Assembly: GCF_002105285.1 (NCBI RefSeq)
Contig: NZ_MUHR01000014.1
Span: 1 to 64,000 of the forward strand
Length of the DNA stretch: 64,000 bases
From: Planktotalea arctica
Lineage (GTDB): Bacteria > Pseudomonadota > Alphaproteobacteria > Rhodobacterales > Rhodobacteraceae
Direction: 5' to 3'
Below are positions 18,300 through 27,504 of this stretch, piece by piece. The position numbers and the translations under genes are program-made. Below the pieces are notes generated by a model that saw only the letters and a program-made list of their open reading frames with translations, was not told the origin of the DNA and made no database searches. How positions within the stretch are numbered: the first letter of the stretch is position 1; every line of letters begins with the position of its first letter.

Positions 18300-18982
18300 C
18301 ACGCCGCGCGCTCCTTGGTAATTTCTTCCCATGCACGATTGATATCAACCATGCGTTTTTCAGCCATGCGGATCGCCTCTTGCGGCACGCCGCGCGCGAA
18401 CATGCTATCGGGATGGGTTTCGCGCACCATCTTTCGCCAAACCCCGCGAATTTGCGCGAGGCTCATTTCGGGGGTCACGCCCAGAACGGTGTAGGGGTCA
18501 GGGATCGCGTCGGGTACGAACCGCGCCCGCAGCGCACGAAATTCCGTGTCGGGCAACCCGAAAATTTCCGCCACCTGTTCGAGAAAACGGTTTTCCCCGG
18601 GGTGATAAAAACCATCTGCCATGGCGATATGGAATAGCCCCTCCATCAAATCGCACAGGGTCGAGGGCTGGTCGCCGAACATATCCGCAATGCGCGCGGC
18701 ATACTCCTCAAAGCCCGCCACATCGAGGCGCGCCATGTTAAACACGCGCGCGGCATCGCCTTCATCGGCGGCGCCGATCTGGAAGACTTCCCGAAAGGCC
18801 GTCACCTCGTCGCGCGTGACCTGCCCGTCCGCTTTGGCCATTTTCGCGCCAAGCGCGATCACGGCGATGGTAAAGGCGACCGAGCGTTCGGGAGGACTGC
18901 GCAAGCGATCAAAAATCGCCGTCAGCCCTTCGCCGCTGGTCAGCGCTGCAAGCGCTTCTGATATGCGAGTCCAAAGTGACAT
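18299..18982 (-). CDS. TerB/DjlA-like protein with C-terminal J domain
   Basis: A 227-residue protein in two parts. Residues 25-150 form a TerB-like helical domain (ALGAKMAKADGQVTRDEV and HIAMADGFYHPGENRFLEQ carry paired acidic metal-site residues). Residues 162-227 are a DnaJ domain, PDPYTVLGVTPEMSLAQIR with the HPD tripeptide in THPDSM, so it can stimulate Hsp70. The order resembles DjlA but without the membrane anchor. It is co-transcribed with the EEP hydrolase. Probably a co-chaperone; its client is unknown. Confidence 0.82.
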   Translation of the reverse strand: MSLWTRISEALAALTSGEGLTAIFDRLRSPPERSVAFTIAVIALGAKMAKADGQVTRDEVTAFREVFQIGAADEGDAARVFNMARLDVAGFEEYAARIADMFGDQPSTLCDLMEGLFHIAMADGFYHPGENRFLEQVAEIFGLPDTEFRALRARFVPDAIPDPYTVLGVTPEMSLAQIRGVWRKMVRETHPDSMFARGVPQEAIRMAEKRMVDINRAWEEITKERAA

Positions 18983-19032
18983 GGCGCAAGTTTACGCGCC
19001 ATCGCCGCAAATGCCCATGCGTAGCGTCACCT

Positions 19033-19515
19033 CTAGCGCAGGATTTTCTGCATCAAGATAAGGTTCATCCAGCGATCGAACTTGAAACCGACTTCGGGCA
19101 AGCGCGCGATATGTTTAAAGCCGATGCGCTCATGAAAAATCACGCCAGCAGGGTTCTCACTACTGATCCCTGCCCAAAGGCTGTGAATATTCTCGCATTT
19201 TGCGTGCAGCTCCAGCGCGCTCATCAACGCGCGCCCTGCCCCGCTGCCGCGCGCTTGCGGTGCAAGGTTGATCGAATGTTCTTTGGTACGCGCATATCCC
19301 GGGCCGCTGCGAAACGCGAAATAGGTGGCAAACCCCAGAACGGTATCGCCCTGCGCCGCGACAAAAAACGCCCCTTCGCGAGCGCTAATATCGGCGGTGA
19401 TCTGGGCTTCGGTCTTCGGTGCCGTCGTGAAGGTCGTCGCGGTGTCTTTGATCAAAGGGTTCCACAGCGCGCAGATGCCTGCCGCGTCACCGGCACAAGC
19501 GGCTCGAATGATCAT
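19033..19515 (-). CDS. GNAT-family N-acetyltransferase
   Basis: A 160-residue acetyl-CoA-dependent transferase of the phosphinothricin acetyltransferase-like (PAT/MnaT) branch. The N-terminal MIIRAACAGDAAGICALWN and the acetyl-CoA pyrophosphate loop APQARGSGAGRALM near residue 88 are visible, as is the closing motif FHERIGFKHIARLPEVGFKF. Members acetylate phosphinothricin, methionine sulfoximine or amino acids. Its ATG overlaps the stop codon of the VOC gene by four bases, so the two are translated together, though they share no obvious pathway. Confidence 0.8.
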   Translation of the reverse strand: MIIRAACAGDAAGICALWNPLIKDTATTFTTAPKTEAQITADISAREGAFFVAAQGDTVLGFATYFAFRSGPGYARTKEHSINLAPQARGSGAGRALMSALELHAKCENIHSLWAGISSENPAGVIFHERIGFKHIARLPEVGFKFDRWMNLILMQKILR

Positions 19516-20129
19516 GTCAGAACGCGCAGCCCGTGGGGCGTATCGAATTCAGCAATGAGTTCGGGGGCTTGCGCCATCTCGAAACGCAAGACCGCACCTT
19601 CGATGATGCCAAGCCGCGCTTTCAATGCCTGCGCCTGCGGCAGTCTGAGCGTCAGCGCCTTGAGGCGCAGGTTGCTCGGCTCGAGCATCGCAGCCGGATG
19701 CAGATCGCCCTGCCATTGGATCAGTGGCGGGAACAGCCCGTCAAAGGGCAACGCACCGCTTGGCGGCACCGCCATTTGCCATTGTAAAGCACCGCGTTCA
19801 AGTGCGACCGCATCGCCGGCTTCCGGCCAGTCCGCGAGCGCGCTTGTCAAATCGGTAACGGCGCATATCCAGTTGCTCAGGCGAGGCGGGCCGGAGAAAT
19901 TGTCCAGATCGAACCAGCGCGGGTGCGCGGGTACGGGCGCATCCGGATCAATCGATATCGCTTCGAGATAGAGACCATCCGCAAGGCCAAGCAAGTGGTT
20001 GTGCGTCGCAAAGCGTTCGTGAGCCCCCCCCGGCTGCATCGAAACGCCCAGCGCCTCTTCGACATGCGCACGCGCAGCATCGCGGCTGGCGGCGCTGACG
20101 GCAAGGTGATCCAGTTTTAAGTCACGCAT
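19512..20129 (-). CDS. VOC-family (glyoxalase-like) protein
   Basis: A 205-residue protein whose N-terminal half, LKLDHLAVSAASRDAARAHVEEALG, is the opening of a vicinal-oxygen-chelate fold as seen in the glyoxalase-like domain 3 group. A second half-module follows around residue 80 (NWICAVTDLTSALADWPEAG). The HNHLLGLADGLYLEAISID stretch carries His and Glu residues that could bind metal. Reaction unknown. Four-base overlap with the acetyltransferase gene downstream. The 179-base gap on its upstream side is filled by a hairpin cluster. Confidence 0.75.
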   Translation of the reverse strand: MRDLKLDHLAVSAASRDAARAHVEEALGVSMQPGGAHERFATHNHLLGLADGLYLEAISIDPDAPVPAHPRWFDLDNFSGPPRLSNWICAVTDLTSALADWPEAGDAVALERGALQWQMAVPPSGALPFDGLFPPLIQWQGDLHPAAMLEPSNLRLKALTLRLPQAQALKARLGIIEGAVLRFEMAQAPELIAEFDTPHGLRVLT

Positions 20130-20180
20130 CGGTTTTTACTCGCTCAAATCGAGCACTGCATTCGCGGTGCACAGGGTTAC

Positions 20181-20281
20181 TCGCGCATAAGCGCGAGCGG
20201 TTTGGGGGCGCTGCCCCCGCTTGATCGAAGATCAAGCTCCCCCGAGGTATTTAGGGACCAGAGAAGCGTCCGCGCACGGAC
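20181..20281. repeat. Cluster of four perfect hairpins downstream of the mutase gene
   Basis: Four stem-loops lie in 101 bases: TCGCGC/GCGCGA at 20181-20196, GGGGGC/GCCCCC at 20204-20218, CTTGATC/GATCAAG at 20220-20236 and GTCCG/CGGAC at 20268-20281. The last is followed by TTTT on the plus strand. CCCGAGGTATTTAGGGACC at 20241-20259, between the third and fourth stems, recalls the short intergenic repeats elsewhere in the window. Likely roles are transcription end or mRNA 3' protection for the mutase transcript, which runs on the minus strand. Confidence 0.65.
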
Positions 20282-20308
20282 TTTTCGCGCGCGGCACCCT
20301 CGCTCGAA

Positions 20309-22435
20309 TTATGTGCGCGTCTCGCGGATGATTTGCAAGATGTCCTGAGCGGCTTTGGGAATGTTCGTGCCCGGGCCGAAGATGGCTTTGACGCCTGCCT
20401 TGTAGAGAAAATCATAGTCCTGCTGTGGAATCACGCCGCCACAGATGACAATGATATCGCCCGCATCCTTGTCCTTCAACGCTTGCACCAATTTGGGCGC
20501 GAGGGTCTTGTGCCCCGCGGCCTGGCTGGAAATACCAATCACATGAACGTCGTTGTCCACAGCGTCCTGCGCCGCTTCATCGGGGGTTTGAAACAGCGGG
20601 CCGACATCGACATCAAAGCCGATATCCGCGAAAGCGGTCGCGATGACCTTGGCCCCGCGATCATGGCCGTCCTGGCCCATTTTCACAACGAGCATGCGCG
20701 GGCGGCGCCCTTCTTCGGTCGCAAAATCTTCGACCGATTTCTGGATCGCAGCAAAACCTTCATCGCCCTCATAGGCTGCACCGTAGACCCCTGCCAGCGT
20801 TTTGACCTCGGCGCGGTGACGCCCGAACACTTTTTCCATAGCCATGCTGATTTCTCCTACGCTGGCGCGCGCGCGCGACGCCGCCACGGCCGCTTCCAGG
20901 AGGTTGCCACCCTCGCTGGCGCGGCGGGTAATTTCATCGAGCGTCGCTTGCACGGCCGCGTTGTCGCGGCTAGCGCGAATGCTCTCGAGCCGCGCGATTT
21001 GAGATTTGCGCACCGCGTCGTTGTCGATGTCAAGGATGTCGATCGCATCCTCCTTTTCAAGGCGATACTTGTTGACGCCGACGATCACCTCAACGCCCTT
21101 GTCGATGTTGGCCTGGCGTTTTGCCGCCGCCTCTTCGATGCGCAATTTTGGCATGCCGGTGGCGACCGCTTTGGTCATTCCGCCCATTTCCTCGACTTCA
21201 TCGATCAGCTTCCAGGCTTCCTCAGCAAGCTGGTTCGTCAGGCTTTCCACGTAGTACGACCCTGCCAGCGGATCGACCACGTTGCTCACGCCGGTTTCCT
21301 CTTGAAGGATCAACTGGGTATTGCGTGCGATGCGCGAGCTGAAGTCCGTGGGCAACGCAATCGCTTCGTCAAGAGCGTTGGTATGCAGACTTTGCGTGCC
21401 GCCAAGAACCGCCGCCATCGCCTCGTAAGCGGTACGAATGACGTTGTTATAGGGATCTTGCTCCTGCAAGGACACACCCGAAGTCTGGCAATGGGTGCGC
21501 AGCATTTTAGACTTTTCGGTCTGCGCACCAAGGTCGGTCATTATGCGGTGCCAGAGCAAGCGCGCAGCGCGCAGTTTTGCCGCTTCCATGAAGAAATTCA
21601 TACCGATCGCAAAGAAGAACGACAGACGCGGCGCAAATTTATCCACATCCATGCCACGCGCCATGGCGGTTTTCACGTACTCCCGACCATCTGCGAGCGT
21701 ATAGGCAAGCTCCTGCACCAAGGTCGCACCGGCCTCCTGCATGTGATAACCAGAAATGGAAATCGAGTTAAATTTTGGCATTTCCGCAGAGGTATATTCG
21801 ATGATATCCGCGATGATCCGCATGGAGGGTTCAGGCGGATAAACATAGGTGTTACGCACCATGAATTCCTTGAGGATGTCGTTCTGGATCGTGCCCGAAA
21901 GCAGCGCGCGATCATGGCCCTGTTCTTCGCCGGTGACAATGAAATTGGCAAGGATCGGGATGACCGCACCGTTCATCGTCATGGAGACAGATACCTTATC
22001 GAGCGGGATTTGATCGAAGAGGATTTTCATATCCTCGACACTGTCAATCGCAACGCCTGCCTTGCCAACATCGCCCTCCACGCGGGGGTGGTCGCTGTCA
22101 TAACCGCGGTGTGTGGCCAGATCAAAGGCCACGGAAACCCCTTGCTGGCCTGCCGCGAGGGCTTTGCGATAAAAGGCATTGCTGGCCTCGGCGGTGGAAA
22201 AGCCTGCGTATTGACGGATCGTCCAAGGGCGCCCCGCGTACATTGTCGCTTTCACACCGCGCGTAAACGGTGCCTCGCCCGGGATGCCCCCCATGTGGGG
22301 CAGGCCATCGGTGTCCGCCGCCGTGTAGAGCGGCTTGACGTCGATGCCTTCGAGCGTTTTCCATGTCAGATCGTCAAGCGGGCGTCCGCGCAGCTCTTTT
22401 TCAGCCAGGGCGCGCCATGTTTTGTCTTGTGTCAT
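20309..22435 (-). CDS. scpA: Methylmalonyl-CoA mutase
   Basis: Adenosylcobalamin enzyme that turns (R)-methylmalonyl-CoA into succinyl-CoA, the last step of propionyl-CoA assimilation. The single 708-residue chain holds the substrate-binding TIM barrel (residues about 20-540, with [20 protein letters not shown] and the [12 protein letters not shown] region) and the C-terminal B12 domain with DGHDRGAKV near residue 590, whose His is the lower cobalt ligand. An AGGACAG ribosome-binding site precedes ATG 22435. The start lies inside the end of the sulfotransferase-like gene. No epimerase gene is in the window. Names in use include mcm, mcmA and bhbA. Confidence 0.95.
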   Translation of the reverse strand: MTQDKTWRALAEKELRGRPLDDLTWKTLEGIDVKPLYTAADTDGLPHMGGIPGEAPFTRGVKATMYAGRPWTIRQYAGFSTAEASNAFYRKALAAGQQGVSVAFDLATHRGYDSDHPRVEGDVGKAGVAIDSVEDMKILFDQIPLDKVSVSMTMNGAVIPILANFIVTGEEQGHDRALLSGTIQNDILKEFMVRNTYVYPPEPSMRIIADIIEYTSAEMPKFNSISISGYHMQEAGATLVQELAYTLADGREYVKTAMARGMDVDKFAPRLSFFFAIGMNFFMEAAKLRAARLLWHRIMTDLGAQTEKSKMLRTHCQTSGVSLQEQDPYNNVIRTAYEAMAAVLGGTQSLHTNALDEAIALPTDFSSRIARNTQLILQEETGVSNVVDPLAGSYYVESLTNQLAEEAWKLIDEVEEMGGMTKAVATGMPKLRIEEAAAKRQANIDKGVEVIVGVNKYRLEKEDAIDILDIDNDAVRKSQIARLESIRASRDNAAVQATLDEITRRASEGGNLLEAAVAASRARASVGEISMAMEKVFGRHRAEVKTLAGVYGAAYEGDEGFAAIQKSVEDFATEEGRRPRMLVVKMGQDGHDRGAKVIATAFADIGFDVDVGPLFQTPDEAAQDAVDNDVHVIGISSQAAGHKTLAPKLVQALKDKDAGDIIVICGGVIPQQDYDFLYKAGVKAIFGPGTNIPKAAQDILQIIRETRT

Positions 22436-23342
22436 ATCTCTGTCCTTTGCTCAAAGCGCGCTGCGATGCGGGATATCCCATCTGTGCAGGCGCCGCGTCT
22501 TCCAAAAAATGTGCCAATCCGTCCGCGCCTGCGCGCAGCCAGAAAAGGTCGTCGGCGTAGCGTTCTTGCAGCATCGCGCGCTGCGTCCGAGAGAACGGTT
22601 GCCATGTAGTGCCCTCGGTTTGCGCCGTAAGGCGCGCAAGCTCGTTCTCGCTGAGCGGCAAGCGCGCCAGATCCTGTGCACCGGGGCGTGCATTGCGCCA
22701 GATTTGCTTGCCCAGCGGCGGCGCGGGCATGCCCAGTAGACCCGAGAGCAAAGCCTGCGGGCGAGATGCGAAACGCTCGTAACTGCTGACGAAAATCGCG
22801 GCCTGCGGCGCAGCGGCGGAGATATCGGTGATCACGTCGCGCCAGTTGCGCGGTTGCTGCGCAAGGGCGCTCAAGCGCTCGGGCTTGGGCACTTGCAAAC
22901 CGCGTGGAATGCAAAAGCTGAGCGCCGAAGGCCAGTAACTGCTCAGGCACCGCGTCGAGAGATGAATAACGCGGACGCTGCCACGAAAAGCCGCGATCGT
23001 GCGCGCGATCCGCTCGCCTGCCGAAGGGTAGAGGCTGTGGGACGAAATATTGTGGCGCATCTTGCCCAGAAGGTTTTCGTCCGACACAATAATTTGCCCG
23101 AGGCCCATCTGCTGCGAGCGCTGCAAATTGAGCGCGATGCGCCCCTGAGCGCGCGTGAAAGCCATGGGGCCGCGCCCGTGCAGCGCATCGGGCATGACAC
23201 CGTGCATCATTCCTCCGCGCAGCCGCACAGGCCCCCAAAAACCGACGCCCTGCTCGCCCAAGGCCGCGCTGCTCTGGCGCAGATAGAGTTGGAAACTCGT
23301 GCTTGCCGTGCGATGCGCACCCAGTTGCAAAATAACGTCCAC
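22401..23342 (-). CDS. Sulfotransferase-like protein
   Basis: A 313-residue protein beginning [20 protein letters not shown], where GAHRTASTS resembles the PAPS 5'-phosphosulfate loop of bacterial sulfotransferases. [22 protein letters not shown] near residue 120 is in the place of the 3'-phosphate motif, with Arg and Ser present. The rest is divergent, so transfer of sulfate is a prediction. The last 35 bases overlap the start of the mutase gene in another frame, meaning translation of the two is probably coupled. No carbohydrate or lipid substrate gene is nearby. Confidence 0.65.
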   Translation of the reverse strand: MDVILQLGAHRTASTSFQLYLRQSSAALGEQGVGFWGPVRLRGGMMHGVMPDALHGRGPMAFTRAQGRIALNLQRSQQMGLGQIIVSDENLLGKMRHNISSHSLYPSAGERIARTIAAFRGSVRVIHLSTRCLSSYWPSALSFCIPRGLQVPKPERLSALAQQPRNWRDVITDISAAAPQAAIFVSSYERFASRPQALLSGLLGMPAPPLGKQIWRNARPGAQDLARLPLSENELARLTAQTEGTTWQPFSRTQRAMLQERYADDLFWLRAGADGLAHFLEDAAPAQMGYPASQRALSKGQRYDTRQNMARPG

Positions 23343-23518
23343 GCCTGTTTCCCTTGCGATATAGCGCGCTTTGCCCCCAATCGGGCCAAGCGCGTGCTTG
23401 CAAGGTCTGGCTCAAAGTGATGTTTTTTCCCTTAAAGGCGCAATTTTGCGCGATCAATGACATATCAGCCATCGCAATCACCGCCCTGCCCCCTATATTG
23501 GGTTCAAGAGGAGACCCC

Positions 23519-23992
23519 ATGAAATCGTTCTTGTCATTTGTTTTTGCAGCGCTTTTTGCGGCTTCACCCGCTTTCGCGCAAGACGACCCCGTCACCGGGG
23601 AAACATCCGCCTGGGAGGAGATCACCGCCTCCGATAGCGACAATTTGAACGACTTTCTGTGGACTGCGCGCCCTGTCGTGGTCTTCGCAGACAGCGCTGA
23701 AGATCCAAGGTTCGCGCAGCAAATGCTCTTGTTTGAAGGCGCGGCGAAAGAACTGCGCGAGCGCGATGTGGTCATTTTGACCGACACAGACCCAAGCATG
23801 AGTGGCGCGCTGCGCAAGGCCTTGCGGCCCCGTGGGTTTATGCTTGTGCTGATCGGCAAAGACGGTGGCATAAAGCTACGAAAAGCCTCGCCGTGGGACG
23901 TGCGAGAATTGACCCGCGTCATCGACAAGACCCCGTCGCGGCAACGCGAAGTCCGCGAGCGGCGCGTCATCCCGCTGTCCGCATCTGAATAG
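23519..23992 (+). CDS. DUF4174-family secreted protein
   Basis: A 157-residue protein with a signal peptide (cleavage likely after AFA at residue 20). The mature part has a thioredoxin-like outline: a strand RPVVVFADSAEDPRF, the helix QQMLLFEGAAKELRERDVV, then RGFMLVLIGKDGGIKLRK, but no CXXC motif. This matches DUF4174, function unknown. AGAGGAG upstream of ATG 23519 fixes the start. It is the only plus-strand gene within the minus-strand propionate cluster and diverges from the sulfotransferase-like gene. Confidence 0.8.
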   Translation: MKSFLSFVFAALFAASPAFAQDDPVTGETSAWEEITASDSDNLNDFLWTARPVVVFADSAEDPRFAQQMLLFEGAAKELRERDVVILTDTDPSMSGALRKALRPRGFMLVLIGKDGGIKLRKASPWDVRELTRVIDKTPSRQREVRERRVIPLSASE

Positions 23993-24085
23993 ACCACTTT
24001 CCCGCTGAACCCGGCCGTCCGCACACGCACGCGGGCGAGCCACGTGAGAGGAACGGCTAGGGGATCAGCGAGAGTAGACATCGCT

Positions 24086-26131
24086 CTATTCGAACTCCAT
24101 GATCACATCATCAACCGCAAGGCTGTCGCCTGCAGCGGCGTTGATCTTGGACACTGTGCCCTTCTTTTCGGCGCGCAGGATATTTTCCATCTTCATCGCC
24201 TCGACCGTGCAAAGCGCCTGACCTTCCTGCACTTCGTCGCCCTCCTCAACATCGATCTTCACGATCAATCCCGGCATCGGGCAAAGCAGCAACTTGGATG
24301 TGTCCGGCGCGATCTTCTCGGGCATCTTGCGCGCAAGTTCGGCCTGTCGCGGCGTGCGCACATGCACTTTGATGTCCGCGCCGCGCGCGCGAATGCGGAA
24401 ACCACCCGACACTTTGCCAACTTTCATCACCAGCGGTGCGCCATCCACAGACATGTTCGCAAGCGGATCGCCCGGCGTCCATTTGCCGCTAACGCGCAGT
24501 GCCGTTCCATCCTCGAAAGTGACCGTGGAGCCGCCTTGATCGGCAGCGATCACCACATCAAAGCTAAGACCTTGCAGCGCGACGTTCCATGCCTCGCCCA
24601 CGTGGCGTTCATGGTTATCAAGCGTGCCGGAAATACGCGCACGGCGGATTTCGGCAACGCGGTTCATCGCAGCGCTGGCCGCCGCGATACGGCGCAGATC
24701 ACCCTCGGGCAGATCGACCCCGTTAAAACCGTCAGGATATTGCTCTTCGATAAAGGCCGTCGTCATTTCGCCCGCAATAAAGATCGGGTGATCCATGACC
24801 GCACTAAGGAACGGCAAGTTGTGACCTATGCCCTCGACCTCGAAGGTATCCAGCGCGACGCGCATCGCTTCGATCGCAGCTTCGCGCGTCGTGGCCCATG
24901 TACATAGCTTGGCGATCATCGGGTCGTAATACATGGAGATTTCGCCGCCCTCATAGACGCCCGTGTCATTGCGCACGGCAACCTCTGCGGGCTTGGCATC
25001 GCCCATCCATTTGTCGTTCTCCAGCATCGGACCTGCGGCCTGCTCTACGGGCGGGCGATAGCGCGTGAGGCGGCCAATCGAGGGTAGGAAACCACGATAA
25101 GGGTCTTCGGCATATAGACGGTTTTCGATCGCCCAACCCGTGAGCGTGACATCGTCTTGCGTGATGCTCAGCGGCTCACCATTGGCGACGCGGATCATCT
25201 GCTCGACGAGGTCGACACCTGTGATCAACTCCGTGACAGGGTGCTCCACCTGAAGGCGTGTGTTCATCTCGAGGAAGTAGAAATTCTTGGCACCATCCAC
25301 GATGAATTCCACCGTGCCCGCAGAGGCATAGCCAACCGCCTGTGCCAATGCGACGGCCTGCTCGCCCATCGCTTTGCGCGTGGCTTCGTCAAGGAAGGGG
25401 CTTGGCGCCTCTTCGACAACCTTTTGCTGGCGGCGCTGGATCGAACACTCGCGCTCGCCCAGATAAATGCCGTTGCCATGTGTGTCGCAAAGCACCTGAA
25501 TTTCGATGTGGCGCGGCTGGGTGATGAATTTCTCAATGAAAATACGATCATCGCCAAAACTGTTAGCCGCCTCGTTCTTGGAGGATTGAAACCCCTCGCG
25601 CGCCTCGGCGTCGTTCCATGCGATGCGCATGCCTTTCCCGCCGCCCCCTGCAGAGGCTTTGATCATCACGGGATAGCCGACCTGATTGGAAATCTTAACC
25701 GCATCATCAGCGTCCTCGATCAACCCCATATAGCCGGGAACCGTGGATACATTGGCCTCTTGGGCAATCTTCTTGGAGGTGATCTTGTCCCCCATGCTTT
25801 CAATCGCGCCGACGGGCGGCCCGACAAACGCGACGCCAGCCTCTTGCAATGCGGTGGCGAATTTCGAATTCTCGGACAGGAAGCCGTAGCCCGGATGCAC
25901 CGCCTCTGCGCCGCTGGCTTTGACAGCCTCCATCACCTTATCGATCACGATGTAGGACTGGTTCGCCGGGGGCGGGCCGATATGAATCGCCTCGTCGGCC
26001 ATTTCCACATGCAATGCGTTTTTATCCGCGTCCGAGTAGATGGCGACAGTGGTGATGCCCATCTTCTTGGCCGTCTTGATAACGCGGCACGCGATCTCGC
26101 CGCGGTTGGCAATCAGGAGCTTTTTGAACAT
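24086..26131 (-). CDS. pccA: Propionyl-CoA carboxylase alpha subunit (biotin carboxylase and carrier)
   Basis: Carboxylates its own biotin with ATP and bicarbonate so that PccB can make methylmalonyl-CoA. The 681-residue chain starts with the biotin carboxylase domain (KLLIANRGEIACRVI, the ATP-grasp loop GGGGKGMRI near residue 164, and EMNTRLQVEHPVTE near 286), then the BT linker domain and a C-terminal biotinyl domain in which the Lys of EAMKMEN near 648 carries biotin. The ATG at 26131 starts MFKKLLIANRG; an upstream ATG would add eleven atypical residues. It lies between the mutase and pccB with small genes on either side. Confidence 0.95.
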   Translation of the reverse strand: MFKKLLIANRGEIACRVIKTAKKMGITTVAIYSDADKNALHVEMADEAIHIGPPPANQSYIVIDKVMEAVKASGAEAVHPGYGFLSENSKFATALQEAGVAFVGPPVGAIESMGDKITSKKIAQEANVSTVPGYMGLIEDADDAVKISNQVGYPVMIKASAGGGGKGMRIAWNDAEAREGFQSSKNEAANSFGDDRIFIEKFITQPRHIEIQVLCDTHGNGIYLGERECSIQRRQQKVVEEAPSPFLDEATRKAMGEQAVALAQAVGYASAGTVEFIVDGAKNFYFLEMNTRLQVEHPVTELITGVDLVEQMIRVANGEPLSITQDDVTLTGWAIENRLYAEDPYRGFLPSIGRLTRYRPPVEQAAGPMLENDKWMGDAKPAEVAVRNDTGVYEGGEISMYYDPMIAKLCTWATTREAAIEAMRVALDTFEVEGIGHNLPFLSAVMDHPIFIAGEMTTAFIEEQYPDGFNGVDLPEGDLRRIAAASAAMNRVAEIRRARISGTLDNHERHVGEAWNVALQGLSFDVVIAADQGGSTVTFEDGTALRVSGKWTPGDPLANMSVDGAPLVMKVGKVSGGFRIRARGADIKVHVRTPRQAELARKMPEKIAPDTSKLLLCPMPGLIVKIDVEEGDEVQEGQALCTVEAMKMENILRAEKKGTVSKINAAAGDSLAVDDVIMEFE

Positions 26132-26245
26132 GTGGAGGTCCTTTTCGTGACTTGAAAAACGCAAAACGCCGCCCTGCCCGAAATGGACAAAGCGGCGTTT
26201 ACGTGGATATGAAGACGCGGCGCGGGGCGCTGCGCGAAACGGTTT

Positions 26246-26455
26246 TTAGTTGGCCGTGATGGCCGCGCCGGTAATACCACCCAGAAGCGCGCCTGCGGCG
26301 ATATTGGAGTTGCTGCCACCAATGGCCGCCCCTGCGAGCGCGCCAACGGCTGCGCCTGCTGCTGCGCCCTGAACCTGGCGATCCGGTTGCGAGACGCAAC
26401 CTGCAAGGCCGACGGACAATACGAGTGCGGTTGTGATTTTTGCGAAGTTCGACAT
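26246..26455 (-). CDS. Small glycine-zipper lipoprotein
   Basis: A 69-residue lipoprotein. Residues 1-20 form a lipoprotein signal with SVGLAGC as lipobox, and the remainder has glycine-zipper repeats (GAAAGAAVGALAGAAIGG and AGALLGGITGAAI) that favour packing in or on a membrane. Such proteins, related to the YMGG/OmpA-associated glycine-zipper families, are placed in the outer membrane. It lies 114 bases before pccA on the same strand. Its relation to propionate use is unknown; association could be positional only. Confidence 0.75.
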   Translation of the reverse strand: MSNFAKITTALVLSVGLAGCVSQPDRQVQGAAAGAAVGALAGAAIGGSNSNIAAGALLGGITGAAITAN

Positions 26456-26702
26456 TTTATTTCTCTTTCAATGCTATGTATATCTACCGCAGAAATGAAA
26501 AAAGGCGGCAGCAGATGCAGCGTAGCACCAGACCGCCGCCAAGGGGAAGGGTTACGAAAGCCTTTGGCGCGAAACGCATTGTTGCATCTGCTCGGGCTGA
26601 CAGGATTCACTGTGCAGTCCAGAGAACCGCGTGCATAGCCTTTGGCGCGCTTTGCTTGCAAAGCGGCCCGATCTTGCCGGAAATCCAAAGGCACAAGCGA
26701 AT

Positions 26703-27077
26703 TCATGCCGATTTTCCCCAATCGGTAACGTCTGGAAAGGACATAGCGGCGGCGCGTGGATCAAGGATCAACTTGGCTTCGTAATCCGCGGGATCGAACG
26801 GATCGTCATAGGGCAGCACTTCGCGCCCGAAGAGCCAGCTGAGACGCCCGGCGTCCAGATTGCCGCGCTCGAACGGCTGATCGCCAAATTGCTCCCAAAG
26901 GGCTGTAACGAAGGCGGCATCCGCGCGCCGATCCGCAGGTCTGCGATCTGAGCGCCGCTCACGGCGCTCCAGCGGCGTTGCGCCCTTGGGATTGGCGCGG
27001 CGCAGGGTAAATTGGAAATCTGTACCGGGAAGGCGGCCGGGAAAGCCGCGGTGCTTGTGCATATAATCTAGTGCCAT
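26703..27077 (-). CDS. Hypothetical protein within the propionate cluster
   Basis: A 124-residue protein that I do not recognise. It is rich in Arg and Asp, with a basic central stretch (ERRERRSDRRPADRRADAA) followed by an ordered-looking C-terminal half (FERGNLDAGRLSWLFGREV, then PYDDPFDPADYEAKLIL). No signal peptide or membrane segment. Minus strand, between the 48-residue lipoprotein gene and the glycine-zipper gene. Downstream on the same strand is a 247-base gap that holds a TTTGC-TT-GCAAA palindrome at 26649-26664 and two copies of AGCCTTTGGCGCG (26559, 26637). Confidence 0.65.
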   Translation of the reverse strand: MALDYMHKHRGFPGRLPGTDFQFTLRRANPKGATPLERRERRSDRRPADRRADAAFVTALWEQFGDQPFERGNLDAGRLSWLFGREVLPYDDPFDPADYEAKLILDPRAAAMSFPDVTDWGKSA

Positions 27078-27143
27078 GACGCACCCCCGGAGCAGGTGGT
27101 CGGCAGGGTCGGGGCAGGCGCGAACGCCTGCCCCGCAGATAAG

Positions 27144-27290
27144 TTACTTGTACTTACCTGTGTAAACTGGCTCCATCGAGATCGGCGCGGGGTCAACCAC
27201 AACGAACTCTTCAACCGGTGCTTTGCGCGCACATGCGGACGCTGCGAATACAACGCCGAACACTGCCAACAATTTGATGCTCTTGGACAT
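27144..27290 (-). CDS. 48-residue lipoprotein
   Basis: A very short gene: ATG at 27290 preceded by CAGGAGAT at good spacing, 48 codons, stop at 27144-27146. The product begins MSKSIKLLAVFGVVFAASAC, a complete lipoprotein signal with Cys20 as the lipidated residue, and the mature part is only 29 residues (ARKAPVEEFVVVDPAPI, then SMEPVYTGKYK). Small lipoproteins with the same PVYTGKYK ending are, as I recall, common in Rhodobacterales. Function unknown. The 214 bases upstream hold its promoter region and no other gene. Confidence 0.75.
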   Translation of the reverse strand: MSKSIKLLAVFGVVFAASACARKAPVEEFVVVDPAPISMEPVYTGKYK

Positions 27291-27504
27291 ATTAATCTCC
27301 TGTCACAATTGCTACTCAGTTTTGCGAGACAATCCCGCAACCCTGTCCCTCTCGAGGTGTAGGTCACTTGGGTGTACCTGCCGCCAAAGATACGCGAGCG
27401 CGTAGCAAAAAGATATCCACAGGCGTCCAAGCCCGCGCGTTGTGACGCTAAAGCCTCAACTCCCCGCTCGGATGAGCTTCGCTGCGCAACATATTGTGGT
27501 TTCA

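Noticed and set aside
20333-22609. A 758-codon open frame on the plus strand opposite methylmalonyl-CoA mutase
   Set aside because: It is antisense to a clear, full-length B12 enzyme, has no family motifs and no ribosome-binding site; long antisense frames are expected in GC-rich DNA.
22432-24081. A 549-codon minus-strand frame spanning the sulfotransferase-like and DUF4174 genes
   Set aside because: It reads the sulfotransferase-like gene in a shifted frame and the DUF4174 gene in antisense. The other frames have signal peptides, motifs and ribosome-binding sites.
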